DNA of 64,000 nt from Chrysomallon squamiferum. Taxonomy: Eukaryota; Mollusca; Gastropoda; Neomphalida; Peltospiridae. The position numbers and the translations under genes are program-made. The DNA lies in assembly GCA_012295275.1 (NCBI GenBank), contig CM022665.1, forward strand, positions 12,703,976 through 12,767,975, written 5' to 3'. The notes under the pieces are model-generated. The model searched no databases. It was given only the letters and a program-made list of their open reading frames with translations, and was not told where the DNA came from. Below are positions 1 through 15,790 of the stretch, piece after piece (positions within the stretch are counted from its first letter, which is position 1; the number at the start of each line of letters is the position of its first letter).

Positions 1-2594
1 AAATAAAAAAAAAAAAAAAAAAAAAAAAAAGTTTTTACAGCCAATGCTAATTAATATTAAACAACTGAAAACAGTCTTCCAGTTTACATGGATATATACA
101 CTACATGCATGGCCTTTACAGAAAAAAGGAGGATACCATCTCTATGTTGAATGGTCTTTTAAAAAAAAAAAAAAACACTCAGTTAATCCTTGACAGTTTA
201 GCCACTGTCATGGCTAAATTGCTAAAATTAAACTAATATGTGATCCATCATGTCGAACCAGGTTTAAAATCACGTTTTGGAGTTGAGAATATTACCTCAT
301 TCATCCCAGAGATATGTCCAGACAAACTGGAGAGTTTCTTGCATCCAGCAAATAACAAGTGTTCATAAAAGTGTTGTAAATCATCTTAGGATTACTATCT
401 AGCAACTTCATCACTGGATCAAGAGGTAATGTATATACAAACCCATATTTTACCTAGGTATCAAAATCAAAGTTTTTCTGTCACTCTATTAAATATGTAT
501 TAAATATATGGCTAAAGACAAATTCTTGGTGGCATGAGTTAAGACCTGATTTGATGTGATGGGTCACATGTACTAATGAACACACTAGTACTAGTGATTG
601 TGGTAGTTGTGTATGTGTCATCAACACTTGTATACTTAGTTTTGTATCTTACAAATGGATACAAATGATGTGTTAATGCAGCATACAGTGTATCAGGGCA
701 TGTACGTTCCCAAAGATAACAGTTGTTAGACCATAACAAAACATACTGACAGCCAAAAGTGTCATTTCCTTGCCACTGCACTGTTATTATTTTGTTTACT
801 ACCAATGCAGTGCCTGCACACATGTATTTGACGCCTAAATTTGAGACCAACAACAGATCTGAATAAATATTTTCTAAATGTTAGTGTTATAATATTAATC
901 CTATTCTGATTACATTAATTCCCTGCTTAAATCTGAGTTTTTCTGACATAGATAAAAATAAATAGTTGGTATTTTTTCATGTTTGCTGTACTCAAACGGC
1001 TGACTTGCCACATATACAATAAAATAAAATTTAAATATACATTCATTTTTATTACAGTAAAAATACACTGATCTTTATCTTCAAATTGTGAATAATTTCA
1101 AGTAGGATTATGCCTGGGTGGATTTAATTTAGGTTTTATGTCATAAATAATTAATTGTTATGTAATGTGAAAAGTAAAAGTAGTTTATTGACATCACTGT
1201 TTTTGTAAAACCTACTATTTAAGTTTTTATTTACACATTTATATTGAATTAAAAATAATTAAAATTAAAAAATAATAAAATATCTCAGAATAACTAAAAT
1301 CAGACATGATTTATTCTATCAAACATAACTAACTAACTAACTAAATAAATAAATAATAAATAATTTATCAGTACTCTTAGCAACAAATATAAAGAGGATT
1401 AAATCATTCTTTTACTAAATAGTAACAATATTAAATAATATATAATTTCAAAAAGTCTGTATATCAACAGTGAAAATAAATCATGATTGAAATATCAAGA
1501 TGATATTAATGCTTGATAGTTTTAAATCTTTTTTATTCCGTTTTCAGATTAATATATTAATTAGTAGATTTGATTGAAATAATTAAAATTTCAAGATCTA
1601 ACAGTCATAGTGAAATGGCTGTTTTAAAATTATTTTTTGTTATGATTATTTTAACAAGATTGTCAGATGTTTTAAATAAATATGCATATATATATATATA
1701 TTGAATAAAGACAATAAAACAACAGAAAATCAACAAAACAACAACAAAATAATTATTAAATACTGAAAGAAAGATTATCAAAACAAAATGAATTTATGAC
1801 ACTGTATACAGTTTAGAAAAAAATAATAAAAAAATGAAAATGATAATATATTATGCATAGAGATAGAGATTTTTTTTTTTTTTTAGTAATATGAGTGTCA
1901 TTCTTGACAAGCTCAAGTTTTCACAGTAAATTTGCTGAATGAGATTTAAGAAACAAACAAAATAAATAAATAAATATTTATAAAAACAGTTAAAATAATA
2001 ATTAAGTTTTTTAATACAAAGCCTAAATACATGTAACTTTCAGTTATGTGACTTCTTTTTTTGTCTTATAAAACCTGTTTACTGCAATATATATACGACG
2101 ATTAAAATACAATTTGACAGAAAAAAAAAAAAAAAAAAAAAAAAATATATATATATAATAATATTAATAATAATGAAATAAATAAAAATTATGAATATTC
2201 TTTATTCTGCCTCTATTCCAAATTTAGTTTATTTTTCAAAACTTGTGATCAATATGATGACATCTTTATATATCTTGTAATTTAATTTTACCTTTTCGGT
2301 GGGTTTCAAGATAATGGAGGCCCAGCAGAAGTTACAATTAAATATTATGAGTATGGTTTCAGAGTTTTATCATTATGAAAATTAGGTGATTTTTGTATTC
2401 AAAATTTGAACAAAAACAATAAAATTGGAATAAAAATAAAATACTAAAAGAAAAAACTTTTATTAAAAGATTTGCAAAATATGATAAATGTCTTCATGTG
2501 TATATGTGTCTGTAATTCAAAGAATAAAATTAAATTAAAATAACAATTAGGATTTCTTGTTCTTCAGAGATTTATACACCAATATAAATGATGG

Positions 2595-2628
<34 letters not shown>

Positions 2629-5069
2629 AGCAGCAATAAATGATCTAAAATAGTGTATCTCATATCTCCTGGATTATTCAGATAAAATCCACCAGTTAAT
2701 TTTAAGCAGCTGATGTAATAATGATGAAAATATAATTCATCTGATTAACAAAACAAGAAAAAGAAAAAAAAATCCACAAATACAAATGTTTCTGAATGCA
2801 GTGCTTCATTATATTACAGATCTTATTAAAAAGCTTATAAATAAATCAGTGACAAAACTTACATCTGCAGAAAATCACAACTCCTGAAAAGTTGTTTTCC
2901 TGATATAGTCATAATTAGCACTGATTTGTGGAAAATCCTTATTCACTAAAAAATAAATGAGATAAATAACAAAATGAATGCAGATTTATGTCCAGTTAAT
3001 GTACATTTATGTTTATGGCAAGAAAAAGATGATAAGTAAACTTGAATCGATGATATTTAAGTACCAAGTTTATATATATTTTTTTTTATGAACATGGATC
3101 TAGATTTCTGTGATTACTGATTCTCTGGTTAAATTAATTGTTACAAGAATAGAGAATAAAACATACATCACAACAAAAATATCTGAAACATATGATACAT
3201 ACACAAGAGAAAAATTAAGAGAAAAATATTCTTAAAACAAATTATCCCATTAAAGAAAATATTAATGTGGAATATGGGAAATTAAATGAAAAAAGTTTAA
3301 CAATACATGTACTAATATTTGATTGAAAAATAAATCATAATAATATAAAAGAAAAACTAAATATAAACTAAATAATACTGAATGAAAAGCAAATTCTAAA
3401 CTAATGAAAAAAACAAAAATGACTAATAAATTAAATATATATATATACATATATAAATAATAATAATACAAACAAAACCTTGAAAATCTTATGGTAAAAC
3501 AGAAAAACTGAAAAGAAAACAGTGAATGAATGAATGAATGAATGTTTAATGACAGTAAAGAAAATATGAAAATGAAATCCTGAAAAAATATTACTAATAT
3601 ATCATGCTGGTAATTTGGAATGATCTTCATGTTGGAATGATTAAATAGACATTGTTATTTAAAATGTTTAATGAAAACAAAATTTAATGTCATGGATCTT
3701 TTAACTTACTGTTTGTACAGAACTCATATTATTTATCAAATGTTTTATTTATTTGTTTGTTTTACATTTGAGTATTTGAATATCATTTCATTATCTGATA
3801 TCAATTTTTACTTCTTTCTTTTTTTTAAATTAAAACAATAAAATTGATCTTAATGTAATACAAATTAGAACAATGTATTTTCCTCTCTAAACAAGAATGG
3901 AAATTATTTGTAGACAGTTTCAGATTTTATATGGCTATCTGGATCAAAGTAAAAACAAAGTTTGAAATAGGTATAAATTTTCCTTATTTACTACATTGTT
4001 TCTTAACAATGTTTATTTTAATATCATTTTCAGAACAGCATTGTGCAGATACAATTCTTCCCATAGCAATTCGATGGCTAGACTAAAATATATAATTATA
4101 TTCAATATTTAGAAAATAAAATAATTTACAAAATTTTAAACAACCAGAATAATAAATAATCAGATGTGAGTTTTCTTACAAACCAAAAAAACCTTAAAAA
4201 CTTAAAAAAAAAAAAAGAGAATCCAAACAGAAAAATAATGCCTGCAAATTAAATGAAAAATTAATACTAGAAATTAATACCTAAATAAAAATTAAATCTC
4301 TGACATAAACATGAAGTACAATTCTGAAATGCAGTCTTCCTGTCTGCCTGTGTATAAATATTATATACATGTAAATCAGTATCAATGTTTAGATTGTCCC
4401 ACATAATTTATAAACCCACAAATTGCACAAGAACATGCTTTATAGCACATGTAACTATTACTACCAATGGAATAACTTCTTCCATACTAAACTAATCTTT
4501 CACCAAAAATTTCCATTTCAAAATTGACTGAATGTTTCACAAATATTTTGAGGTTTTTAAAATTTAATAAACACATTTATTGCTATACATTTTATTTTTA
4601 TTTTTTTCAATTTATTTTTAATAGATGTATGAATGAATATTTTACTATTACCTAAAACAAAGCCAAAATCTTCCACATAAAGATTCTGGTTTCAAAAATG
4701 TTTTCATTTATATATTTTGCATTAATTTCTTTTAACTAACGCTAGAAAGAATAATATATTACTAATTGCTTTCCCAAAAGAAGTCCAAAATAGTCACAAT
4801 AAATATTTGTATCTCAAATACATTAAAAATTCTATTTTTTTTTTTTTTTCTATTTCTTTCAAGTTTCTGTTAGTAAGATTAAATAAAATTAAACAAAATC
4901 TGTTACATGTGATCCCCACTTCAAATTTAAATACAGATATTGTGTATACATATTTTGAGGTGTTTTTTTTTTTTAATCTTTCAAACAGATACTTGAAACA
5001 TTTAATTACTATGGAATAGTTTCTCCAAATCCAAACCAAGTTTATATATACAATATTTATCAAATATTC

Positions 5070-5104
<35 letters not shown>

Positions 5105-5589
5105 TTACAGAAATCTAATCCAAACAAGGTCTTTGTTTCAAATTTAAAATTTAAATAAACATTGTCATAGTTCTTTTTTCTTTCTTTTTTTGGTTGTGGT
5201 TCTTTCACATTATTAATCAGGATCATGTAACATCAGATTATAAAATATTTAAAAAACAAAAATAAAATAAGAAATATACAATATTTCTGTATTTAAATCA
5301 GAGAATATTTATCAAATATTCTTATAGGTATATTTTACACAACTAATTCAATCATCAGCGAAAGGTTCTTGTTTCACATCTCAAGTTTAAGTATTTTCAT
5401 AGTTTTTTTCTTTTTTTTTCTTCTTCTTGTGGCTCTTTCATTTTACCAATCAAGATAATGGTAATATATTATAAAATATTTATAAAATAAAAATAAAATA
5501 AGTAAAATGTCATGGTCTCTGCTGAGATCATTAAAATACAGCATTTTAAAAATACTTATTTATCATCAGACTGTCTTCAAAGAGAACTT
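1..5589. other. Region downstream of TMEM181: 3' UTR and intergenic, no gene recognised
   Basis: This is very AT-rich sequence downstream (minus sense) of the TMEM181 stop codon. It holds long A runs near 8-30, 2125-2147 and 2595-2627, short TA and AAT tracts, and the tandem repeat described at 5046-5500. The 3' UTR must lie in the part next to 5590, but so many AATAAA-like strings occur that I could not choose a poly(A) site. A 104-codon minus-strand open frame at 853-539 has no motif I recognise and no convincing splice context. Confidence 0.5.
5046..5500. repeat. Two tandem copies of a ~250-bp repeat beside the TMEM181 3' end
   Basis: Two direct copies follow each other with a period near 250 bp. 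Both contain ATATTTATCAAATATTCTTAT (5050, 5305), then a TTTGTTTCA-like or CTTGTTTCA stretch, CATAGTT plus a T/C-rich tract, a TGGNTCTTTCA block, and a closing AAAATATTTAxAAAA... stretch. A third, more decayed copy may lie at 4790-5045, where TTCAAATTTAAATA and a T-rich tract recur. No coding potential is apparent. Confidence 0.6.
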
Positions 5590-8500
5590 CTATCTGAAAT
5601 CATCATCACTATCATATTTGGTGAAACTCCTTGCTGTTGTTGTGGCTTCTTCATCAGACCTTTAAATAAATAAAAAAAATAATTAAATAATTAAATTAAT
5701 TAATATAAATAAACAAATAAATTAATAATTTTTTTTTTTTTTTTAAATCTATAAATATTCTAGAAGACCTTCATTAATTTCAGTAACAGATACTATTTGA
5801 ATTAAGCTTATTTTAATAATAATCATTTATGAAGAAGTTATTTATTTATTTATTTATTTATTTATTTTACATTTGAATATTATTTCATTATCAGCTATTA
5901 ATTATTTTTTTTATTTTATTTTTTTGAATTAAAATGATAAATTAATACAAACCACACCAGTGTATTATTCTCTTACCTGAACTAAAATTATTTATACTAA
6001 AATCTGAACTAAAATTATTTACACTAAACACATATAAATGTATTCATACATCCATATATAAATTAAACAGAACATCTTAGTTATTATTATTTGTAACTGC
6101 TCAAAGTTACAAAGACATATTTGCCAAAACAATGACAAATTAACTAATTCAAAAATAATTTAAAAATTAAAAAAAAATAAAGCTCTGACAAGCAAAAAAT
6201 ATTTTAAAAACCCATAAAGAACAATAAGAAACATACAAACAAGAAAATTGTTTGTTTTTTTGTTTAATTAAAAATAAGTTTCCATTAATTGACAACCAAC
6301 TTGTGTTCTTGAGCTTCAAAACTTGTTAAATTTAAATTTCAAACCTAATATGCTTAAAAATAGATAAATAAATAAATAAATAATTAAATAATTACAATAT
6401 TTTTCAAAAACTTAATTAAAAATAAATTTTCTCAACTCTAACAAATGTTTTGAGTTAAATTTAAAGATTTTCAATTAAAAGGACAATTAATAAGAACTTA
6501 AATATAGTTAACAATGACATGCAACAGTACAATACAATAAATAAACAAAATATAAATTGTAAATAACAAAATAAAAAATAAAAACAATATCTTCATAATT
6601 CTACCTGTACTTTATGAACTTTTTTCTTCCTTTCCATTAAAGTTTTTTCTACTCTTCTTAATAAAAAAATAGTTTACCAAATTATTTTTTAAACTCCAAA
6701 TTAATTTTAAAAATTATATAAAAATTTCAAATGTTGATCATGTAAATAATATTATTTTTTTAGGAAATAAATAATTTTAAATATTTTCAGCAGCTTAAAC
6801 TGGATTGTACATCTAAGAAAATGTTTTTCACTGCTATTTTAAAACAAAATAATTAAAAACTAATTAAATAAATAATAAGAAAAAATCACATATTATCTAT
6901 AATTACCATCTTAGGAACTTGGGAAGATGTAAACAATGGCTGTTTTAAAGATACTAATAAAAGAATAATGGTTTTATAAAATTCTAAATATATTACCCAT
7001 AATGCACTTCTTCATCAGAATCATTGAGCATGGACAATGCAGGGTTGTCTTTGAAATGAGTTTCTGAAAGAAAAAAAGGAAAAATCTTATTAAATCTCTA
7101 GAAATATCAATGTATTAAAAAAAAAAAAAAAAACCCTATAAAATTAATGTTAATTAAAATTATAAAATCTCCAGACACATCAATTAGGCTCACACACAAA
7201 CATGAAGATTAAAAAGTAAATTCAGAAGGAATTTTGATAATACAGACAAGAAAATTAATTAGTCATGTAACCAGAATTCAGAAGAATTAACAGAGAAATT
7301 CTAATGATCTAAGAAAATTCAGTAAGAAAAACACAATGTTAACTGGCATACATTAGAGTATATTTAATTATTTACCATACATAGCATTTTTGGATGGCGA
7401 GTATACAAAGGCCATGGTGTACATGTAGAAGTTGAGAAGACCATAGAACGAGACAAATTCAGCTGAGTTTTCGTAATTTGTTGACATTTCTGCAACGAAA
7501 TTGTCTTGTAACACGCCACTTCCAAACCTGAGAATGGTGATCGCAATGCTGATAGAAAGAACTATCAACATGAGTGCTGTCATGAACTTTAATCTTAAAT
7601 CTGTAAGCAAAAATAAAAACAGTCACATACTGAACATCTTGAAAAACCCGATTAGAAAATAAAATTAAAATAAAAAATAACACTTCCTAAAATATTTTTA
7701 CATATATTTTTTTATAAACTCCCCAACAAAACATTTATATATGTATCAAAATAATGAACAAAACACATCCTCATGTTGTGTAAAAGAACTATAAGTAAAA
7801 TGAAAGTATCGGATAATTCATTTAAAACTTAATACTTAGAATCATGTCAGATATTCATTGACTTTTAAAATGTATGTGAGCCGGGTTTGATATTTTTATT
7901 AAATTGTACAAATGACAAATTCTGTTTAATCACATAACTATAAATTTTATTTCTTAGGTACTGAATAATTAATTAATAACACAGCAAATAATGTGTTGTA
8001 CCATGAAATAAAATCTATCATAAATTTTAATTTTTAAATAGAGTACGAAGAATATTAAAGATGTGACATGAATATATAGAATATTAAAACTTTTTTCAGT
8101 AATTAAAACTTACCAAAGTATGGCATGGACCGAAGTTCAGCATAAGCCCGTATCAACAAGTAAGCCAAATACAACAAGTAAAGACCTCCAATCACAAAGA
8201 AAAATATTTTCAGTCCCTGAAAAATATGCACAAGAATTTGATGGCTAAATTCTTTACAAATTAAGTCAGAAATTCCAATAATAACTGATCAGTCCACCAT
8301 TTTTACTGTATTATTAAGGAAAACAAATAATTTTTTATTTAATAAATAAATTTTAAAAAATTTGTCAATTATGTGACACTTGTGAAATTAAAAGCTACAT
8401 CATAAATTTTACTTTCTTAAATAAAAAAAATTAGTAGTGTGCATTTCCGAAAACAGCTTAAATTGGCTTATTCTTACCTTTATTGCAAATATGTCTTTTT

Positions 8501-11192
8501 CTATTTTTATCATAATGATTTTGAATAATTTATTTATTAAAATTCACTTTCTGAGCAAACATTCAAAACCATGTGAAAAGTTCATGTCTTAAGTACCAAC
8601 CAAGAAGTTGTTGGTGTCCAGTCTGTAGTAGTATGTTGGATCTTGAAGCTCATTGTATTCCTGCCAAGAAGCTAGAGTCACTGCAGCAATCCACATCAGA
8701 CCCACAATTAGAAACTTTGGCATGTAAAACTTCATAAACCGTCGATCAGTCTGTAAATTAAGAAAAATATATTGATGTTTAGTGACAAAATAATATAAAA
8801 ATAAATTACTCAATGATTGAATTTCAAATAATATCCATATAAATTATGATTAAAAATAATACAAAAATCATAAAGCTAATATGCAGTGTAGATAGCTGTG
8901 CAAAAAAACAACAAAAAACTAAAACTAAAAGAGGCAAATAAATGTGATAAACAATTGTACAAAATATACACAAATCATAATTATGATATAAAAATAAAAA
9001 TCAGCATAATGAGCTGTGCAAAAAATAATCAAACAAATAAATTTAAAATTATAAAAAAATGAATCATTATAATAATGTTTTAAATAAATACAAAAAAGAA
9101 AAAAAAACCAAGAAAGCAAATATTGAAAAAAAAACCAAAACATAATATAATGTATTTCCTGATACTCAAAAAGGCATATACTTAATTAAAAAAAATCATG
9201 AATACATTTATATCAATGTATTATACCATATCTGCTAATTTACATTAGTTACACATGCATTGTTCAAATACTGCAAAATCTAATAATTCAAATTGGCTAA
9301 GTTAAGTACATTTTATCTACTTCAAATTTATTAATTTGACATTTTCTCATTTTCTCGCCTTTAAATAAAATGAAAGACATGAGAAATACTAACCTGTCTT
9401 ACTCCATGGTATATACACAACCAGAAAAGCAACAAGGCACAGAGGAATGATGCTTGGAAAATTCCATCAAACATGCCTGGAATCCAGCTGTTCACTAGAA
9501 ATGTCAGTGGAAAAATAGGATCTGCAAGAAAATACAACAGTGTATTGAGTAATGCATTGTAGAAAGAAAAAAAATCATTTTGATTTGTGTTCAAATATTG
9601 ATGACTTACGAGTTACTGTCTAAAATGAATCGCATAATATGTTTTTGTTTTTTTTAAATTATCTAAAAATTTATATACTACAAAAATCTTTATTCCATGA
9701 CCATAACAAATTTCTCAGTGAAATGCAAAAGAGAAAAAACTTTGGGCATGCAACATGAAACAAATATAATTATTTCTGTCTTTAAAAATAAATGTTCTTC
9801 AACTTAAGAGAATAAACTTAAAACTTTGAAGAATTTTAACAGTTTTACAATTTTGTACTTTATTTTTTCTCATATATAGACATTTTAAAACTATTCATAT
9901 TTGAAATACACAGATTATGCCCAAGAGAAGAACTAAAATCTGTATTAGGAATTGGTTGTTTCATATTTGAATTCTTCAACTGATAACTTCTTAGAGGGAA
10001 GGATACAGTTGTAAAGAATTTTACTATTGTATCATTTTAAAATTAGAGTGAATGGAAGTTAACGGTAAACTATAGTCACCCACCATTGTACAAAAGAAGT
10101 AAAGGAAGCAAAATGGACATCCACTTCTGTTCTATAGACCAGTCTCTCATAGAGAATTTTCTGAGAGAGTGAGCAAACATGCACTGCAAAACAATAATTA
10201 ATTATTACTATAAACACTACATTATCTTTATATACTATACAGGTGTGTGCTGAAGACATTAAGTTGACACATGCACATGCATTCGCACACAAACACATAT
10301 ATATAAACACACAGAGTAAATTCATTATTTAATAAGACCATTTATTAAATTTACAACAGAATCAAAATTTATATGTACATGTATTTTAATGTGAACACAT
10401 TTTACCAAAAACCTCACAGATAATTTTACTAAGATAATAAACTGAATAAACTTAACCAGTTTTTTTCTCTTTTTGTACCATAAAGGCAAACTTATTCTGA
10501 GAAGTTTTTCTGACAATGACAACAACAAAATCAATAAACTTTTTCAAGGATGTTAAATTTTCATGAATTAAATATGTTTGTTAGAACTGTTAATAGAATG
10601 AAAACAAATGCACCAAGATGGATAAATTATGTGGAAACTTACAGTGGCTAGAAAAGTAAGCACCAGAAAAACGAAGCGTATCCAGATTTCAATTTGTGTG
10701 AATGATGGATTATAACTCTTGAACTGAAAATATAAAACACTGATCAGTAATCAGAATCCTTTCTTACATACAATATAACTGAACAGTCATAAAATAAACT
10801 TTCAAAATTCTTAATTAAAAATAAATAAAATAAACTCAAATTATAAATAAATATGCAGAATTCTTTATTAAACGAACTAAAATACATCTTAAGTCAAAAA
10901 CAAGTTTATTAAATTCTTTGTTAAACAGAATAAAATGAAATTTGAGTCACAGATATTCAAAATGGTTTAATAAATCCAGTAAAAAGCACTTTAGGGTAGA
11001 AACAACTTTAAAATTTATTAAAAGTCAGTGATTTATTGCAATTATTTATCTTCAAACCTTAGGCTAGGGTTTTTTGTGGGGTTGGGGGGTGTTTGTTTGT
11101 TTTTTTATTTTTTTTTATTTTTAACTGCACTCCATATTCAATCATATTGTTTGTCAAAATCTGAATATGGCTCAGCTTAAGTAACTCAAGTA

Positions 11193-11233
<41 letters not shown>

Positions 11234-14200
11234 CATTATTCTATACATCTGTGACATATTTTATTTATTTTACCAAATATTTTATGACTATGCATATATA
11301 TTAAGAATTACTCAAACCAGGCCTTATGGTTCATATTCTTGGCAATTTATCAAAATACAGATACAAAACCAGTAATGAAAATAAACAAAATATCTGTAGA
11401 ACTACTTAAGAAAAAATTATTAATAATAATGTCTAAGTTGCTTTGTTTAACAATAACTTTTAAGATTTTTAGACAGAAATAAATCACTGAAAATGTTTTT
11501 ATTATTAAAAAAAAAATTTCTCTCCATTATGATTGTTATTACATCAATTTAAACTTTCTCCATAAGGACTTATATCAAATGTTTTTTCTTTTCTGTAATG
11601 TGATTTATTAACTTACGCTGAACTGGATGTCTTTAATGTTAAACTTTTTATCTTCCAGCCCATAAAAATACACATTGATGAGGTAGTTAGCATAGTCCAG
11701 GAAGCCAAGGTGAAGGACAATTAAGTCATCACAAACCTGAAAAACAACAAATCATTCATTAAATTTAATGGATCTGTTTCTATTTATTTGCAAAAACTAA
11801 ACATTTGCTATACAGATGAAGCTAAAGAACATTCTGTAATAAACTGAAGAACTATGGATCCAATTTAGGAATAGTTTCTTCAAAATCCAGACATAATAAT
11901 GTTTTGCTTTTTTTTCGTTTGATGTTATGGGTTTTTTAACAATATGGAAAAAAATAAAAATAAAAAAATAAAAAAATATGTATTTCATTTTATTTCTAAC
12001 CACATTTTATCTCAAAACATTTTATTTGGATCATGATGACCATAGAAACAAATATCAAGACAAGAATTAAAGAAAAATTTAAATAAATTCCAAATTGAAT
12101 GGACTGGATTTTTTAAGCTATCCTACATAGTATGAAAACTGTGTTAAATGTAATACTGATTGATTCCTACTGAAGTTTCATTCCTGATTAGTGAAATTTA
12201 ATAACAAAACTTCTTATTCTTTTCACAGAAAGTACTGTTTTTACAATTTCCCATTGGAACAACTCAAAAGATTCAGTGAAAATTATTAATCGAGTGAGCC
12301 ATTTCGCATCAAACCAATACAATACAATGTACTTAAGCCACTCAACCCCTCAAAGATTTTATGATGTAATCCATTTGCATAAAAGCCTCTTTTTTTTTAA
12401 ATGTTTAGAATGTTTAGAACATGTACTAGACCCAACTTATTTCATGAAACAAAGTAAATTTGTTTAATAATTTACTTATTTAGATGGCAAGATTTCTTGG
12501 TAACTGATACTGATGGGTACAGAAATATTAGTTCTTAATATATATTATAATCCCTCTCTGCATACTGAAATTTACTCTTACTGGGAAACACTACACTTAC
12601 GTTATTGTAATTATATCAAAATATATTAATTACCTTGCTACATCTTAAAAGTCTTGACCTGTTGTGAAGATCACCATTCAGTTCAGGAGTGTCTGACTTC
12701 ATCACACTCTGAACATCACCATTAATGCCCTGAATTCGGATCCCCATTAAAAAGGGTTGTTCAAATCGACCACCTGATATAATAAAACAGGATCTTTTTA
12801 ATATCATAAGCAGTATATGGAATCTTTAAAATGAATTGAAACTGAAGTTTAAATATAGTTAATTACAGAATGTCTGTGTGTGTGTGTGTGTGTGTGTGCA
12901 CGCGTGCATACATGAGAACATGTGTACATTTATGTATATGTATAAAACCACACATTTAATCGTTAATAATAAATTGTATTATTTTAAATATTACTGGGTT
13001 GAGGAATGAGTCATTGTGGTTCATAATTGATTCAAATTTTGTTCCATTTCAGGGTATTAAAATGGAGTGTTGAGTTGAAAAAAAGGTGCATTTTCGACAT
13101 TTGTTGCTATTTGATTAAATTACATCTTGTTATCAATTAAGCTTAAGTTTTCTTCTATGTAATAATTAAATTTAATTTAACCACAATGACTTATTCCTCA
13201 ACCCAATATATTATATAATTACAGGTAAGGTGCTGTAAATATTCTGTGCTCAGTACAAATGTGTGTGTGTGTGTGTGTTTGTGGATGGATGGATGGATGG
13301 GTGGGTGGGCAGGTAGGCAGAGTTAATAACTGACTGACTGAATAACTGATTGACTGATTGATTGACAAACAGCTGTTTACTGACTGACTGACTGATAAAC
13401 AGATGTCTTGTGATGCTATATTTATATGCAAACAAACAAATAAACCATTCAAACTGCAAACAAGGTTTGAATTCAGTTGCATGCATTTAGCTACAAATAA
13501 TTCAAGGTGTTCATTTTCTGGATTACTGGCTTTAACAGCCTATAAGCTGTGTGTTTTTAACTTACACTTTCTAAAAATTAATCAGGTATCAAAACATACA
13601 TTTTTTTATTTATACTTATATATTAATATATATTTGCCATACAAGTCAAAGAAGTCTTCATTATTCTGTAAAATGATACAAAATGTGTAACAAATAACTG
13701 AGTATATGCCTACCTCCTTTATTATCTGTTGTGATGGTAGCTGTAAGCCAAAGCTGCTGATGAAATGTAGACATTGGTGGTGATTTGAGATGAAAGGGGC
13801 CAGCCTGAAGAATAAAATATATATAAATTATGTCACATGTGGTATATCTATGTGTGTGCATTTGTGTGCATGTTTATTTTTTGTTTGTGTGTGTGTAACA
13901 ACAATAATAAAACTTAATAATACAGATATTATCTAATGAAAATATAAGGCAATTCAGTTATGTTAATTAAAAACTGCGTTTATTAAAACTAACCAGTGGG
14001 GCTAAAAACTTAGATAATAATAAATTTTATAATTATAACTATGTACTTGGTTTAATAGATCAATAATCTTAATTAATGGATAAAACATTTTGGGAAAAAG
14101 TTTAAAATAAATAAATAAATAAACATTTCTAAGCTCAGAAATACCTTACATTTAAATTGTCAGGTTTTGGAATTAATGTGGAACCATTTTTCACCACAGA

Positions 14201-15750
14201 TTCAACAATGTGAGGGCCTGAAGAGGAAAAAAAATTATGATAACAAACAGTAAAATTTCCAGGTCAAAGCATTCTCCTAGACAAATTTTTCAAGAGTTAA
14301 GAACAAAAATGTTTTTAAAAAGATGTTATTACCTGCAACACCTACAAGGACACTTATTCCAAAGCACAAGAAAAACACAATGAAGACGAGAACAAACTGA
14401 CGTTTATTAAGTGCATACAGACGCATCTGCACAGATCTGGAATAACAAAATTTAAAAAATAAATTTAGATAATTCATAAATGTTTAAAGATTATTAACTT
14501 TTACATATATGTAAAACATATAAAAAAATGTATTTCATGAAAAAAATATTTGTTAATCTGTGTAGACATGTTTTTATGATCTTTTGATGTTTGCATTAGC
14601 AGCACAAAAACAAATATCAGCAAAATATTAAGTAAATCTCTGCTGACAATGCATAACCTAATGTGCAAGATTACCATTTATTAACAGCAATAAAATTATT
14701 TCATTAGCAATTATAATTAATTATATCTGTTTCATGTGACTTTCTTGCAAGAGCTGGTTAAAGTAATTTGTATCAATGGATACCAGGACAGCAATAACTG
14801 GAATTAGAATAGGGTTTTCGTGTAATACTAATAGTAACAGAAGTCATCATACAGTATGATAGTAATCCAGTGGATAAAATTATAATAAATTCCGCACATT
14901 AACTTTAACTACTATTGCTTAAAATTAATATCATAATAATAATAATTAAATAAGATCATGTTGCCACGTTCTGTAATAAGCGCCGAAAAACGGTAGCTCT
15001 TAATTATATCAACTGGAAATACACTGTTTTCACTGTCTTATTATTAATCACAGCACGATGACATTATACATTTAGATTACTTAATAATTATATAATCAAT
15101 TATCAAAACAGACTGGCAATGACAATCAGTAATACTGAGTTTTATTGTCTGAAAATGTCACCGTTGTCAATAACTTGGTTAGTTGGTAGCATTCGATATC
15201 CAGATTCAAGACATTAATTTGGTTCGTTATTTTTTTTTTTGCATAGTTTGAAAACACATATATGACATGATACATACTATAATGCTAAAACTGCATTAGA
15301 TATTAATTAAAATGCATAATTTAAAATAATAAAAAAATGACTCACGCTTCGATTTCTCTTGCCATGTTGGCAAATTGCAGTGTTTTGGTGGCTTTCAAGT
15401 AATTAAAATGCGCATGTGCGGAAGTTGGTGTTATTGAGCAAGTGCTCGGGAAATCAAGCGGGGCTTTCTCAAAACATAAACAATATATATCGATCGTGAA
15501 TCAATAAACATTGCACATAGTTGATGCCTGCATTAATTTTATTTTTATGAAAATGATTTTGTTTTCTCTCCTCTGAAAAATAAATATAATTATATTGTGT
15601 TTTTTTGTTGTTTATTTTCACTTTGAGGAAGAAAGAAAACAAAAAATTAAGTACGTTTTAGATTTATTGTTGTATGGTGTCATACATAATTATGGTTAAG
15701 GGCTGTATTACATACATAATAGAAATCCGCTGTTGCCTTGCCAAAGGACA

Positions 15751-15790
<40 letters not shown>

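Noticed and set aside
539-853. 104-codon minus-strand frame, possible last exon of another gene
   Set aside because: No recognisable motif, no partner exon and no clear splice sites. It contains a Thr-rich low-complexity end.
3262-3630. 122-codon minus-strand Phe/Leu/Tyr-rich frame resembling a membrane protein
   Set aside because: Its composition simply reflects AT-rich A/T-run DNA, and there is no family signature or splice context.
13219-13486. Minus-strand frames with Ser/Val/Ile and His/Thr-rich products
   Set aside because: They are translations of the GT, GGAT and CTGA microsatellites.
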